Shown here in pieces: positions 9,147 to 18,750 of a stretch of DNA of 56,532 nt. Source of the stretch: an uncultured Bacteroidota bacterium (GTDB lineage Bacteria; Bacteroidota; Bacteroidia; Bacteroidales; UBA12481). The position numbers and the translations under genes were made by a program. The first letter of the stretch is position 1. Every line of letters begins with the position of its first letter. The notes below the pieces were generated by a model. That model was not told the origin of the DNA and ran no database searches. It was given only the letters and a program-made list of their open reading frames with translations. The stretch covers positions 1-56,532 of the forward strand of contig CAINOB010000093.1 in NCBI GenBank assembly GCA_903851365.1, in the 5' to 3' direction.

Positions 9147-9461
9147 TCAAAAAACAGTACTTTCCAACTTTTGGGGATCCTGCCGGCAATCAAAAACGGT
9201 TGCAATGGTTATTAAATCTCCATCAACCCAATATACAATCTTGTAATTCCTGCAGATCAAATACCGTATGTCTAGATGCATATGCCTCAATAGCTCCTCA
9301 ACCTGTCCTATTTGTGGTGATTTCTCAAGTAACTGAGTTTGATCAACTATTGAGTTGGTTAACTTTTCTGCAACTCTTTTAGTAGCTTTAAAACAATGAT
9401 AATCATATATGTAACGCTATTCTTCTATAGCTTTTTCCGACCAAATAACAACTACTTCCAT
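9147..9461 (-). pseudogene. ParE/RelE-family toxin gene with in-frame TAG
   Basis: On the minus strand an ATG at 9459-9461 opens a frame of 105 codons that reads as a ParE/RelE toxin from end to end, except for one TAG at codon 15. Before it is MEVVVIWSEKAIEE; after it come RYIYDYH, the segment RYLICRNYKIVYWVDGD, and the typical ending IATVFDCRQDPQKLE. A single T-to-A change from a Leu TTG would explain the stop. The frame begins inside the last codons of the antitoxin gene (10-bp overlap), the usual gene order of this type. The toxin is therefore probably dead unless the TAG is suppressed or is a sequencing error. Confidence 0.8.
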
Positions 9462-9694
9462 GTTGCTATTTCCTTCTTCAAATTTCTGACGCTCGTAACT
9501 CTGTTATTCTTAACATCGTCAATAGCTTGTGTAATGCGTTTTTCATACTCATTAAGAGTCATTGGCTTGATTTCTTTTTCCACTGCCAGCTCACGTTCTC
9601 TTTTTAACATTTCTTCAAATTTCGTTAGCATAGTGGGGTTGGCATATTTCAAAAACTCGTGAATAAACTGGATTTTTCTGGACTCTAGATTCAT
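9452..9694 (-). CDS. Antitoxin of a decayed ParE/RelE-type toxin-antitoxin pair
   Basis: The 80-residue protein is charged and predicted helical (KRERELAVEKEIKPMTLNEY), with the size of Bacteroidetes antitoxins encoded upstream of ParE/RelE toxins. It has no motif I can name to family level, so the call rests on size, composition and its 10-bp overlap with the recognisable toxin remnant. Antitoxins of this kind bind the toxin and repress their own promoter. The gene is intact although the toxin is not. It shares the strand of the cas operon and lies about 450 bp upstream of the WYL gene. Confidence 0.65.
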   Translation of the reverse strand: MNLESRKIQFIHEFLKYANPTMLTKFEEMLKRERELAVEKEIKPMTLNEYEKRITQAIDDVKNNRVTSVRNLKKEIATWK

Positions 9695-9830
9695 GACGCA
9701 TTATTTTATAAAAATATGAATTTTTCATCTTAAAAGTGAGATGCAAGAATGTATATCAATTTGCTAATCTTTATTAAAGAACTTATCTCAATACAGATTA
9801 ACTTGTTGGCCGATCAGAAATTTATAAAAA

Positions 9831-12665
9831 ATGAACAGCTCCTTAACCTTGATTAGCAGAGCAATAATCAGTTGTTTGGTTATTATTGGTTCCCAGGCAT
9901 GTAAGAATGAAATGGTACCAGTTGGTTTTCCTCCTCTTTCCGAAAAGCAATTTCGTAATCCTCCGCTGGAGGCCAGGCCGGGTGTTTTATGGCCTTGGCT
10001 GAAAGGTTATGTCGATCGCAAACAACTCGTGTTTGAGCTGGAACAGTTGAAGGCAAAAGGTCTGCGTGGAGCGATAATCTGGGATATAGGTAGCCTGGTG
10101 GATCCGCTCAAAATGATTCCCGTGGGACCTGCATTTTTAGGCGGAGAATCACTGAAATCCATTCATCTGGCAATGGACGAGAGCAATCGCCTCGGTCTCG
10201 ACCTGGGGATTGTCGCATCAAGCAGCTGGAACGCCGGAGGGGCTTGGATCAAACCAGAGGATGCCAGTAAAGCCATAATCTCAGCGGAGATTAATATGCA
10301 TGGCCCGGTTAATTATTCTGATACAATACCTGCACCTAAAGGAATAACAAAATATTTCAGTGAGGTTTCTGTCTTTGCAGTCCCGATAAAATCAGGCCAA
10401 TTGCCAGTAAAACAATCAGATATAATTAATATTTCAAATAAATTTGACGGTAAGAAATTAAAATGGGAGGTTCCGCCAGGCGATTGGAAAATCATTCGCT
10501 TTATCTGCAACAATACCGGGCAGCCTCTGGTATGCCCAAGCCCTAATTCCTCCGGCCCGATCCTCGACCACCTGAGCTCAGTTGCGGCTGAAAAACATAT
10601 CTCATACATGATCAATACCATTCTTGATGGACGTAAGGATTTTGGCGGATTAAAAACCTTCATGTTCGATAGTTTTGAGGTGGACCCTGCCAACGATTGG
10701 ACACCCGACTTTCTTGCTGAGTTTAAGAAAAGCTTTGGTTACGATGCGTTACCATTTTTACCCGCACTTAATGGATTAATTATAGATAATCAGGATATTA
10801 CACAGAGATTTCTATTCGATTACCATAAGGCCGTCGGTGCGGTTATGGTCGACAATCATTTTATTAAATCCAGGGATGTACTTAATAAATCGGGACTGAA
10901 ACTTATTGCGGAGGCTGGTCATGGCGGATATGCCCGTGTCGATCCGTTAAAAGGCTTGGGTGAGGCGGATGTTGCCATGGGGGAATTCTGGAATGGCAGT
11001 GAATTCTGGGTAACCAAAGAAGCTGCCAGCGCTGCTCACATCTATGGAAAAACCTTGGTGAATGCTGAAACATTAACCGGTTGGCGTGCCTGGAAAGACG
11101 GTCCGGCCAATTATAAAAGACTTTTCGATGTTGCCTTATGCGAGGGTCTGAATCAGGTTACTTTTCATACTTTCACACATAACCCGCCGGAAGCTGGCTT
11201 GCCAGGGTATGTTTATCATGCCGGTGAGCATTTTAATGTCAATTCAACCTGGTGGGAATATGCCGGCCCGATGGTTAAATATATGTCGAGGGCCTGCTAT
11301 ATGCTTCAGCAAGGTCAGTTTGTCGGCGACCTGTGTCTCTACTATGGCGACCAGGCTCCAAACCTTGTCCCTCCCCGCAGAATCGATCCCAACCTCATAA
11401 ATAAATACGATTCCTCACAATGCGGTCACTGCGATCAGAAAAAACCTGTCAATACAACCGGATTGGGTAGGGGCTATGATTATGATTATGTAAATGAGGA
11501 TATTGTGTTAAATAAAATGACATTCGAAAATGGAAAAATCAGCCTTCCAAGAGACTTAAATTATAGGATTATGGTCATCCCTGATAAAACAGCCATCTCA
11601 TTGAAAGTGCTGCGAAAATTGGAAAAACTGATAGATGCCGGTGCTGTTGTTTTTGGTCCCAAACCAACACAGTCGAACAGCCTGGTTGGTTTTCCGGCTG
11701 CTGATAAAGAGATCAGGAAGCTTGGTGAAAAGATATGGGGCGACTGCGATGGCGTAAAAATCACTTCTCATAATTACGGGAAAGGAAAGGTTTATTATGG
11801 ACTTCCGTTATGGAAAGTGATGAAGGCTGAGGGTATTGGACGGGATTTTGATCCACTCGGAGTTGAAAATACCGATCAGCATATCGACTATATTCATAGG
11901 CGCAATGGAGGTGACGATATATATTTTGTGTCAAACAGCGACCTCAATACCCAAATATTTACCGCGCGTTTCAGAATATCGTCGGAGAAAGTTCCAACAC
12001 TTTGGATGGCTGACAATGGCACTATTCAGCCTTGTAAAGTTCTTAGCTCTGACAACGAATTTACTACGCTCGAACTTACTTTGCCTCCGGTTGGATCAGT
12101 ATTCGTTGTGTTTCAATTAAAGGGCCAAGAGGTTAGCCCTGATAAAGCCAATGTAATCCTTAATTCTACGGAAAATCAAACCACCCCGGTTGCATATCCT
12201 GATAAACCATGGACGGTGAGCTTCCCTGAAGGACGTGGCGCACCGAAAGAAATGCTCATGGATGAGCTATCGGATTGGACAACCTCCTCGGTCGAAGGAG
12301 TGAAATATTTTTCAGGAACTGCCACTTATACTACAACTTTTACCATGCCTGAGGCTGTTGGTAAATCAGTAAAGGACGTGATTCTGGATCTTGGAATGGT
12401 TAAGGAAGTTGCTGTCATTATGATCAATGGGGTAGCTGCTGATACACTTTGGAAGCAACCTTATGCAACAACGATTTCAAAATTTGTAAAACCGGGAAAG
12501 AACCAGATTGAAATAAAAATCACAAATCTTTGGCATAATCGACTGGTTGGTGACGCTGGAAAACCTGTTTCGGCACGGATAACACGGACAAATATTCAGG
12601 ATCGTTATCGGAATAATATGCCTTTACTTTCATCGGGTTTACTTGGACCAGTGGTTATTAGGTAA
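9831..12665 (+). CDS. GH106-like alpha-L-rhamnosidase lipoprotein
   Basis: The 944-residue protein has a lipoprotein signal (SQAC, Cys24), so it is probably anchored in the outer membrane or periplasm. It resembles GH106 alpha-L-rhamnosidases: an N-terminal TIM-barrel-like part with the LGLDLGIVASSSWNAGGAW segment, the conserved FMFDSFEVD segment (D280, E283) and NAETLTGW (E413, a catalytic candidate). The C-terminal 250 residues include a jelly-roll like the sugar-binding domain of GH2 (about 820-915). It opens a same-strand run of enzyme genes; the next begins 57 bp downstream. The exact substrate is not readable; L-rhamnose removal is inferred from the family. Confidence 0.75.
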   Translation: MNSSLTLISRAIISCLVIIGSQACKNEMVPVGFPPLSEKQFRNPPLEARPGVLWPWLKGYVDRKQLVFELEQLKAKGLRGAIIWDIGSLVDPLKMIPVGPAFLGGESLKSIHLAMDESNRLGLDLGIVASSSWNAGGAWIKPEDASKAIISAEINMHGPVNYSDTIPAPKGITKYFSEVSVFAVPIKSGQLPVKQSDIINISNKFDGKKLKWEVPPGDWKIIRFICNNTGQPLVCPSPNSSGPILDHLSSVAAEKHISYMINTILDGRKDFGGLKTFMFDSFEVDPANDWTPDFLAEFKKSFGYDALPFLPALNGLIIDNQDITQRFLFDYHKAVGAVMVDNHFIKSRDVLNKSGLKLIAEAGHGGYARVDPLKGLGEADVAMGEFWNGSEFWVTKEAASAAHIYGKTLVNAETLTGWRAWKDGPANYKRLFDVALCEGLNQVTFHTFTHNPPEAGLPGYVYHAGEHFNVNSTWWEYAGPMVKYMSRACYMLQQGQFVGDLCLYYGDQAPNLVPPRRIDPNLINKYDSSQCGHCDQKKPVNTTGLGRGYDYDYVNEDIVLNKMTFENGKISLPRDLNYRIMVIPDKTAISLKVLRKLEKLIDAGAVVFGPKPTQSNSLVGFPAADKEIRKLGEKIWGDCDGVKITSHNYGKGKVYYGLPLWKVMKAEGIGRDFDPLGVENTDQHIDYIHRRNGGDDIYFVSNSDLNTQIFTARFRISSEKVPTLWMADNGTIQPCKVLSSDNEFTTLELTLPPVGSVFVVFQLKGQEVSPDKANVILNSTENQTTPVAYPDKPWTVSFPEGRGAPKEMLMDELSDWTTSSVEGVKYFSGTATYTTTFTMPEAVGKSVKDVILDLGMVKEVAVIMINGVAADTLWKQPYATTISKFVKPGKNQIEIKITNLWHNRLVGDAGKPVSARITRTNIQDRYRNNMPLLSSGLLGPVVIR

Positions 12666-12722
12666 AAAACAGGGAAGCCATGACTGCGATAAAACTTAAC
12701 CAGACTTAATTATCAGGAAATT

Positions 12723-15119
12723 ATGAATAAGTATAAATGCGCTATTGTTTTAGGGTTGATTTTAACGTTACCGGTATTCTCCCAAGTGCCTGTAAAATCA
12801 ACTTTTACAGTACCGGAAAGAGGGTTTGTCAGTGTAACCCCCGCTGAAACCTGGGAACAGGGACTAATCAGCGGCAACGGAAACATGGGTGCCAATGTCA
12901 TGAGCCGCCCGATTGATGAGACTATCATTTTTACTCACTCCGGACTGTTTCTTCCGCAGGGGCCCCCTACCATGCCACGCGATCAGTCGTCCAGACTTTT
13001 CGAAATTCGCAGGCTGATCGACCAGGGTCTGTATAAACAAGCCACTCAGCTGCAATTTGACCTTTCTGGCCAGGAGGATTTTATGTATCCCGATCCTTTT
13101 GTCCCTGCCTTTGATATGGGCATTAAAATGAACAGCGATAAGGAAATAGGCGATTATGTGAGGTCGGTGAATTTTCAAAATGGTGAATCAACGGTCCATT
13201 GGTCGGATAGCAAGGGAAGCTACGAAAGGAAATTATTCGTTTCTAGGGCCGACGGAATTGTCGTACTCCAAATTAAAGGCGCCAAAAAAGGAATCCTGAA
13301 TTGCGAGCTCAAACTAAAGCGCACGATACCTTCCGATAAATTGAACTATAACTACGTGCAAGGATCAATGGAAGCGGCTTCTTCACACATTTCGAATGTT
13401 AAGATTGCTGCTGATGCGGATTATCTGAGTTATACAAACAGCTATACCAAGGCATACCCCGGAAGTATTCATGCCTTGGAAGGTTTGGCACGCGTTATCG
13501 TGAAAGGTGGGACTAAATCTAACACACGTGAAAATATCAATGTTACAGGTGCCGATGAGATACTGGTGCTTCTGGATATCGAACTGTTGTATGATCCTGA
13601 TAAATCGATGATGGATACCATGAAGAAGACTTTAGAGTCGGCAGGCGTTGATTATCAAAAACTGCTCGATCGTCACGCCCTGATCCATGGCGGTTTGTTT
13701 AACCGGATGAAGCTTGATCTGGGAGGCATGAAAGATCATTCCCTGACTACCGAAAAGCTCTTTGAACTTTCGACCAATGACCACCTGAATGAAGCCCTGA
13801 TAGAAAAGGAATTCGATGCCGGCAGATACAATATCATTTCCTGCACAGGTAAGTATCCACCTGTATTGCAGGGAATCTGGGCCGGTACTTTTGTCCCCGA
13901 CTGGGCCAGTGATTTTACCCATAATGGCAACGTTCCGTCCGCAATTTCCAGCATGCTCATGGGCAATTATCCTGAATTGATGCTTGCTTATACTTCTTAT
14001 ATTGAGTCGATAGTTCCTTGGCTGGAGATCAATGCGAAGAACATGTTTGGCGCGAGGGGAGTTGTATTGCCTTCAAGATCAACGACAACTGGTTATAATA
14101 ATGCACTGGTCGGCGATTTCGCGGGAGGTTTCTGGGTGGCTGGGGCCGGCTGGGCTGCTCACTTTTTCTATGATTACTACCTCTATACAGGAGATAAAAA
14201 ATTCCTCGCCGAGCATGCCCTGCCATATATGCAGAAATGTGGCTTGTTTTTCGAGGATTACCTTTATGAGGGAGCCGATGGAAAATATGTGTTTTCTCCC
14301 TGCCAGTCGCCGGAGAACACTCCCGGAAACTCTAATTCACAGGGTACTTTTAATGCAACAATGGATGTTGCCGTTGCCAAGGAATTATTCAATAACCTGA
14401 TATCAGCCTCAAAGGAGCTCGGTGTGAATAAGGAAAAGATTCCTTTGTGGCAGAAGATGCTTTCTAAAATGCCTGATTATATGATTGATGAAAACGGGAT
14501 GATCAAAGAATGGCTGACTCCAAAACTGACCAATAATGATGCGCACAGGCATTCATCCCAGTTATACGCACTTTTCGACGGAATGCCGGAAGAGATTGCA
14601 TCCAATCCGAAGCTTATTGAGGCATTCAGAAAGAGTATTAATTATAAACTGGAGAAGCACTGGAAAGGAAAAGCATCTGGATTCATGTCCTTTGGTTTGG
14701 TCCAACTTGGCGAGGCTGGTGCCAGCTTAGGCGATTCCGCCATCGTTTACGAATCACTTAAACATATGGTTAACCGCTTCTGGCTGAATAATCTTGCTTC
14801 CATGCATAACCACAAATCCTTGTTTAACATGGATATAAGCGGAGGCATGCCAACGGTGATCATCAAAATGCTCGTGGCTTCTGACCCAGGTCGTATTAAA
14901 TTACTTCCTGCTTTACCTTCAGCATGGCCATCAGGGGAGATTAATGGAGTTCTTTGCCGAGGGCAAATCGAGATATCCAGCCTGAAATGGGATAAAAGCG
15001 GGATCGCTGTAACCTTAATCTCTGGCAAGGACCAGTCCATTAACCTTGAATCACCGGGTGGAAGCCGAAAGGTGACACTTTATGCGGGTAAAGAAAATAA
15101 AATCGAAATTAAAAAGTGA
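12723..15119 (+). CDS. Divergent GH95-family glycoside hydrolase
   Basis: The 798-residue protein has a type I signal peptide ending near VFSQ. The fold follows GH95 (alpha-L-fucosidase/alpha-L-galactosidase): an N-terminal beta region opening with a degenerate GNGNMGANV motif, an (alpha/alpha)6 barrel and a C-terminal beta domain ending with RIKLLPALPSAWPSGEI. The positions used for catalysis in GH95 seem to be kept: N401-x-N403 (HNGNVPS), E596 (KEWLTP) and D704 (NMDISGG). The motif around them differs strongly from the neighbour: the EMNYWP segment is replaced by SSMLMGN. Specificity may therefore differ from ordinary fucosidases. It ends 7 bp before the next start. Confidence 0.75.
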   Translation: MNKYKCAIVLGLILTLPVFSQVPVKSTFTVPERGFVSVTPAETWEQGLISGNGNMGANVMSRPIDETIIFTHSGLFLPQGPPTMPRDQSSRLFEIRRLIDQGLYKQATQLQFDLSGQEDFMYPDPFVPAFDMGIKMNSDKEIGDYVRSVNFQNGESTVHWSDSKGSYERKLFVSRADGIVVLQIKGAKKGILNCELKLKRTIPSDKLNYNYVQGSMEAASSHISNVKIAADADYLSYTNSYTKAYPGSIHALEGLARVIVKGGTKSNTRENINVTGADEILVLLDIELLYDPDKSMMDTMKKTLESAGVDYQKLLDRHALIHGGLFNRMKLDLGGMKDHSLTTEKLFELSTNDHLNEALIEKEFDAGRYNIISCTGKYPPVLQGIWAGTFVPDWASDFTHNGNVPSAISSMLMGNYPELMLAYTSYIESIVPWLEINAKNMFGARGVVLPSRSTTTGYNNALVGDFAGGFWVAGAGWAAHFFYDYYLYTGDKKFLAEHALPYMQKCGLFFEDYLYEGADGKYVFSPCQSPENTPGNSNSQGTFNATMDVAVAKELFNNLISASKELGVNKEKIPLWQKMLSKMPDYMIDENGMIKEWLTPKLTNNDAHRHSSQLYALFDGMPEEIASNPKLIEAFRKSINYKLEKHWKGKASGFMSFGLVQLGEAGASLGDSAIVYESLKHMVNRFWLNNLASMHNHKSLFNMDISGGMPTVIIKMLVASDPGRIKLLPALPSAWPSGEINGVLCRGQIEISSLKWDKSGIAVTLISGKDQSINLESPGGSRKVTLYAGKENKIEIKK

Positions 15120-15126
15120 CAATACC

Positions 15127-17580
15127 ATGAAACGAACACTTATCCTGTCTTTTACTGTCTTGTTTTGTTCGATCCTATCTGGCCTGGGTCAGATTCCGGA
15201 TATTTCGAAAAGCATCAATAATAAATCATTCGACCCTGCAACTTTATTGTGGTACCAGGCACCGGCAAAAGCCTGGGAGGAAGCTCTGCCAGTCGGCAAT
15301 GGACGTCTCGGCGCCATGGTTTTCGGTAAAAACGGTGAGGAAAGAATACAGCTGAACGAAGAAACCTATTGGTCGGGCGGACCGTATTCCACCGTGGTAA
15401 AAGGCGGTTATAAAGTATTGCCGGAGATTCAGAAAATGATTTTTGAGGGAAATCCGGTCGGAGCCCACAAATTATTCGGCCGCTACATGATGGGATATCC
15501 GGTTGAACAGCAAAAATATCAGCCTATTGGGGACCTGCACCTTTTCTTCGATAATGAAAAGGAGGTCACCGGTTATAAAAGGTGGCTCGATCTGGCAACC
15601 GGAACAGTTGGAACTGAATATACAGTGAATGGTATCACCTATCGGCGTGAGGTTTTATCATCGGTGCCTGATCAGGTAATTGCTGTCCGTTTGACTGCCA
15701 ATAAGCCGGGAAGCATCTCATTTACTGCAAGCTTGAGAGGTTGTAGAAATTCGGCTCATTCAAATTATGCAACTGATTATTTCAGGATGGATGGCGTGGG
15801 TAAAGATGGATTGGTGATTGAAGGCAAATCTGCAGATTATATGGGTATAAAGGGTGCCCTGAAATATAGGGTGCAGCTTAAGGCCATCGTCGAAGGAGGT
15901 TCGATGAAGATTGATGATACTGATATGATTATTGCAAAAGCAGATGCTGTAACGATTTATGTGGTGGCAGCAACAAATTTCGTCAACTATAAAGATGTCA
16001 GTGCCGATCAGGACGCCAGGGTTGCAAAATATCTTGGTCATCTGGAAGGGAAATCCTATCAGACGGTTCACGATGCAGCAGTGTCTGATTACAAGGGATT
16101 ATTTAACAGGGTTCGATTGGATCTTCCGGTTACGGATAATTCCTGGTTACCTACCGATAAAAGGATGACAGGCTTTGCAACATCTTCAGATCCTTGTCTT
16201 GCTTCTTTATGTTATCATTTTGGTCGCTATCTTCTGATATCATCTTCGCGTCCGGGAACACAGCCGGCTAATCTGCAAGGTATCTGGAACGACAATATGA
16301 ACCCCAGCTGGGATTCAAAATACACGACAAATATCAATACCGAAATGAACTACTGGCCTGTGGAATCAGGGAATCTGTCTGATTGCGCGGAACCTCTGAT
16401 CAAGATGGTAAAAGAGCTTACCGATCAGGGTGCTCAGGTGGCTAAGGAGAATTACGGTGCCAGAGGTTGGGTTTTTCATCAGAATACCGATATCTGGCGG
16501 GTTGCCGCCCCGATGGATGGACCAACCTGGGGCACCTTCACTGTGGGCGGAGCCTGGCTGACTACACACCTGTGGGAGCATTATCTGTATACTATGGACA
16601 AGAATTACTTGAAGGATATTTATCCGGTGATTAAGGGATCCGTGGAGTTTTTTATGGATTTTCTGGTTGAGCATCCAAATGGTAAGTGGCTGGTGACAAA
16701 CCCCTCAAATTCGCCTGAAAACCCTCCCAAAGGTCCGGGATACAGGTACTTCTATGATGAGGTTACCGGTATGTACTATTTCACAACTATCTGCTATGGA
16801 TCATCAATGGATATGCAGATTCTTACTGACCTTTTTGGCTATTATGGTGAGGCATCAAAAATTCTTGGGCTGGATCAGGAATTTGCGGCAAAAGTCGCAA
16901 CCGCAAGGTCAAGGCTGGTTCCACCTCAGATTGGGAAAAACGGAAGCTTACAAGAGTGGACCGAAGATTATGCTCAGATGGAAGAAAAGCATCGTCATTT
17001 TTCGCATATGTATGGTCTGTATCCCGGAAATGTTTTGTCGGCGAAAAGGACCCCTCAGTTCGTTGATGCCTGCAAAGCGGTGTTGGAACAACGTGGCGAT
17101 GGTGGCACAGGGTTCTCCCGTGGTTGGAAAATGGCGCTTTGGGCCAGGTTGTATGATGGCGACAGAGCTAACAGTATTTTTAAGGGATATATTAAGGAAC
17201 AAGCCTATCCACAGCTGTTTGCAAAATGTTATACCCCCCTTCAGGTCGACGGATCACTGGGTGTCACTGCTGGAATTACTGAAATGCTGATGCAGTCGCA
17301 TGAGGGCGTCATTGATCTGCTTCCTGCTTTGCCTAAAGAATGGTCGAATGGTGAATTTAATGGGGTATGTGCGAGGGGTGCCTTTGAACTCGATCTGAAA
17401 TGGACTGGGAATAAAGTCATAAGTGTTACAGTACTTTCTAAAGAAGGCCAGATTTGCCGTATTAAGCCAGGTTTTAAAGCAAAAGTTAAATCTGAAGGGA
17501 AAGCGGTAAAAACTAAGACCTTGCCTGATGGATCACTTGAATTCGCTACCGTTAAAGGAGTAAAGTATCTTATCAGTTAA
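15127..17580 (+). CDS. GH95 alpha-L-fucosidase (or alpha-L-galactosidase)
   Basis: This is a canonical GH95 inverting enzyme of 817 residues. An upstream in-frame ATG at 15082 lies inside the previous gene; the start at 15127 (MKRTLILSFTVLFC) gives a proper signal peptide and is preferred. Hallmarks are LPVGNGRLGAMVFG, ERIQLNEETYWSGG, NLQGIWND and TTNINTEMNYWPVE with N402-x-N404, EWTEDYAQ (E610) and QVDGSLG (D708). It is predicted to release terminal L-fucose or L-galactose in the periplasm. It is adjacent to a divergent paralogue and 3 bp upstream of the uroporphyrinogen-decarboxylase-like gene. Confidence 0.88.
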   Translation: MKRTLILSFTVLFCSILSGLGQIPDISKSINNKSFDPATLLWYQAPAKAWEEALPVGNGRLGAMVFGKNGEERIQLNEETYWSGGPYSTVVKGGYKVLPEIQKMIFEGNPVGAHKLFGRYMMGYPVEQQKYQPIGDLHLFFDNEKEVTGYKRWLDLATGTVGTEYTVNGITYRREVLSSVPDQVIAVRLTANKPGSISFTASLRGCRNSAHSNYATDYFRMDGVGKDGLVIEGKSADYMGIKGALKYRVQLKAIVEGGSMKIDDTDMIIAKADAVTIYVVAATNFVNYKDVSADQDARVAKYLGHLEGKSYQTVHDAAVSDYKGLFNRVRLDLPVTDNSWLPTDKRMTGFATSSDPCLASLCYHFGRYLLISSSRPGTQPANLQGIWNDNMNPSWDSKYTTNINTEMNYWPVESGNLSDCAEPLIKMVKELTDQGAQVAKENYGARGWVFHQNTDIWRVAAPMDGPTWGTFTVGGAWLTTHLWEHYLYTMDKNYLKDIYPVIKGSVEFFMDFLVEHPNGKWLVTNPSNSPENPPKGPGYRYFYDEVTGMYYFTTICYGSSMDMQILTDLFGYYGEASKILGLDQEFAAKVATARSRLVPPQIGKNGSLQEWTEDYAQMEEKHRHFSHMYGLYPGNVLSAKRTPQFVDACKAVLEQRGDGGTGFSRGWKMALWARLYDGDRANSIFKGYIKEQAYPQLFAKCYTPLQVDGSLGVTAGITEMLMQSHEGVIDLLPALPKEWSNGEFNGVCARGAFELDLKWTGNKVISVTVLSKEGQICRIKPGFKAKVKSEGKAVKTKTLPDGSLEFATVKGVKYLIS

Positions 17581-17583
17581 ATA

Positions 17584-18744
17584 ATGGAATCCAGCAGCTA
17601 TCAGCGGGTTATTGATGCGTTGGAACACCGCGAGCCGGATCATATTCCTTTTGATCTGGGTGCTTCTGCTGTAACGGGCATTAATATCAGGGCATTACGA
17701 AATCTTAAAAAATATCTTGGTATTGATAGCGAATCGACTATTCAGGATGAAATAACCCAGTTGGCCGACTTTGATCCTTTTATGGCCGGAATTTTTAAAA
17801 CAGATGTCGGAAAGGTAAGCCCACAGCCACCGGCAATTGCACCTCTCAGAAAACTTCCATGGTGGGAAGGCCAGTATTCCCGTTTGATCGATGAATTTGG
17901 TATTGGCTGGCAAATGCCGATGGAAGGAGGGTTGTATTATGACCAGTATCTCCATCCATTGTCAAACGCCGAGACTATAAAGGATATTGAGAATTTCCCC
18001 TGGCCTGATCCTCTGGCCCCTGAAAGGTTTGAAGGGATACTGGATCAGGTTAACCAAGTGATTGACGTTGAGCAAAAAGGCTGTTTTGTGGAGAGAATGA
18101 GCTCTGGGATGTGGGAGCATGCCATGTGGATGACCGGCTATGAGAAATTTTTCATGGATATGCTCGGTAATGAGAAAATGATTGAAGCTCTGATGGAAAA
18201 AATCCTGGAGCTTAAGATGAAATATTGGGGCAGGGTTTTAGAAATCATCGGCAATCGGACGGTGATCATTTCCTGTGCAGATGATCTGGGGACCCAGGAT
18301 AGCCTGCTGATTTCGCTTGATCTTTACAAAATGATGATCTGGCCTTTCCATTGCAGGCTCTTCAGATTTATTAAGGAGAGTGCCAAAGGAAAGGCCTATA
18401 TTTTCTTTCATAATGATGGGGCCATCATGGAGACTATTCCGCTGCTGATTGAGGCTGGTGTTGATATTCTGAATCCCTTTCAAGTGAATTGCCGGGGCAT
18501 GGATACCGCTAATTTCAAGAAGGATTTCGGACGCCAAATAACGATCTGGGGCGGCAGCTGCGATTCACAATACGTCTTGCCAAAGGGTACTGCCCGTGAA
18601 GTGAGAGAGGAAACCAGGCGGAGGATTGAAGACCTTGCCCCGGGTGGAGGGTTTATTTTTGCACCGATTCACGTAATTCAGGGAGATGTTCCACCGGAAA
18701 ATATCATGGCCTGGTGGGAAACACTAAACGAATACCGGAAGTAA
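17584..18744 (+). CDS. Uroporphyrinogen decarboxylase-superfamily protein (URO-D/MtaA-like)
   Basis: The 386-residue cytoplasmic protein matches the URO-D/methylcobamide methyltransferase superfamily: the opening RVIDALEHREPDHIPFDLG, the FFHNDGAI and VDILNPFQVNCRGMD segments, and the late segment GGGFIFAPIHVIQGDVPPENI. Family members carry out haem biosynthesis or corrinoid-linked methyl transfer, but this subgroup often sits in sugar-degradation clusters and has no assigned reaction. It starts 3 bp after the GH95 gene and is probably in the same transcript. It is not the housekeeping HemE by sequence. It ends only 6 bp from the convergent AraC gene. Confidence 0.8.
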   Translation: MESSSYQRVIDALEHREPDHIPFDLGASAVTGINIRALRNLKKYLGIDSESTIQDEITQLADFDPFMAGIFKTDVGKVSPQPPAIAPLRKLPWWEGQYSRLIDEFGIGWQMPMEGGLYYDQYLHPLSNAETIKDIENFPWPDPLAPERFEGILDQVNQVIDVEQKGCFVERMSSGMWEHAMWMTGYEKFFMDMLGNEKMIEALMEKILELKMKYWGRVLEIIGNRTVIISCADDLGTQDSLLISLDLYKMMIWPFHCRLFRFIKESAKGKAYIFFHNDGAIMETIPLLIEAGVDILNPFQVNCRGMDTANFKKDFGRQITIWGGSCDSQYVLPKGTAREVREETRRRIEDLAPGGGFIFAPIHVIQGDVPPENIMAWWETLNEYRK

Positions 18745-18750
18745 AATTAA

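Noticed and set aside
9128-9382. 84-codon plus-strand open frame behind the WYL gene
   Set aside because: It is antisense to the recognisable toxin remnant, which explains the sequence much better.
16754-17290. 178-codon plus-strand open frame
   Set aside because: It overlaps the catalytic part of the GH95 gene in another frame; composition and lack of domain argue against it.
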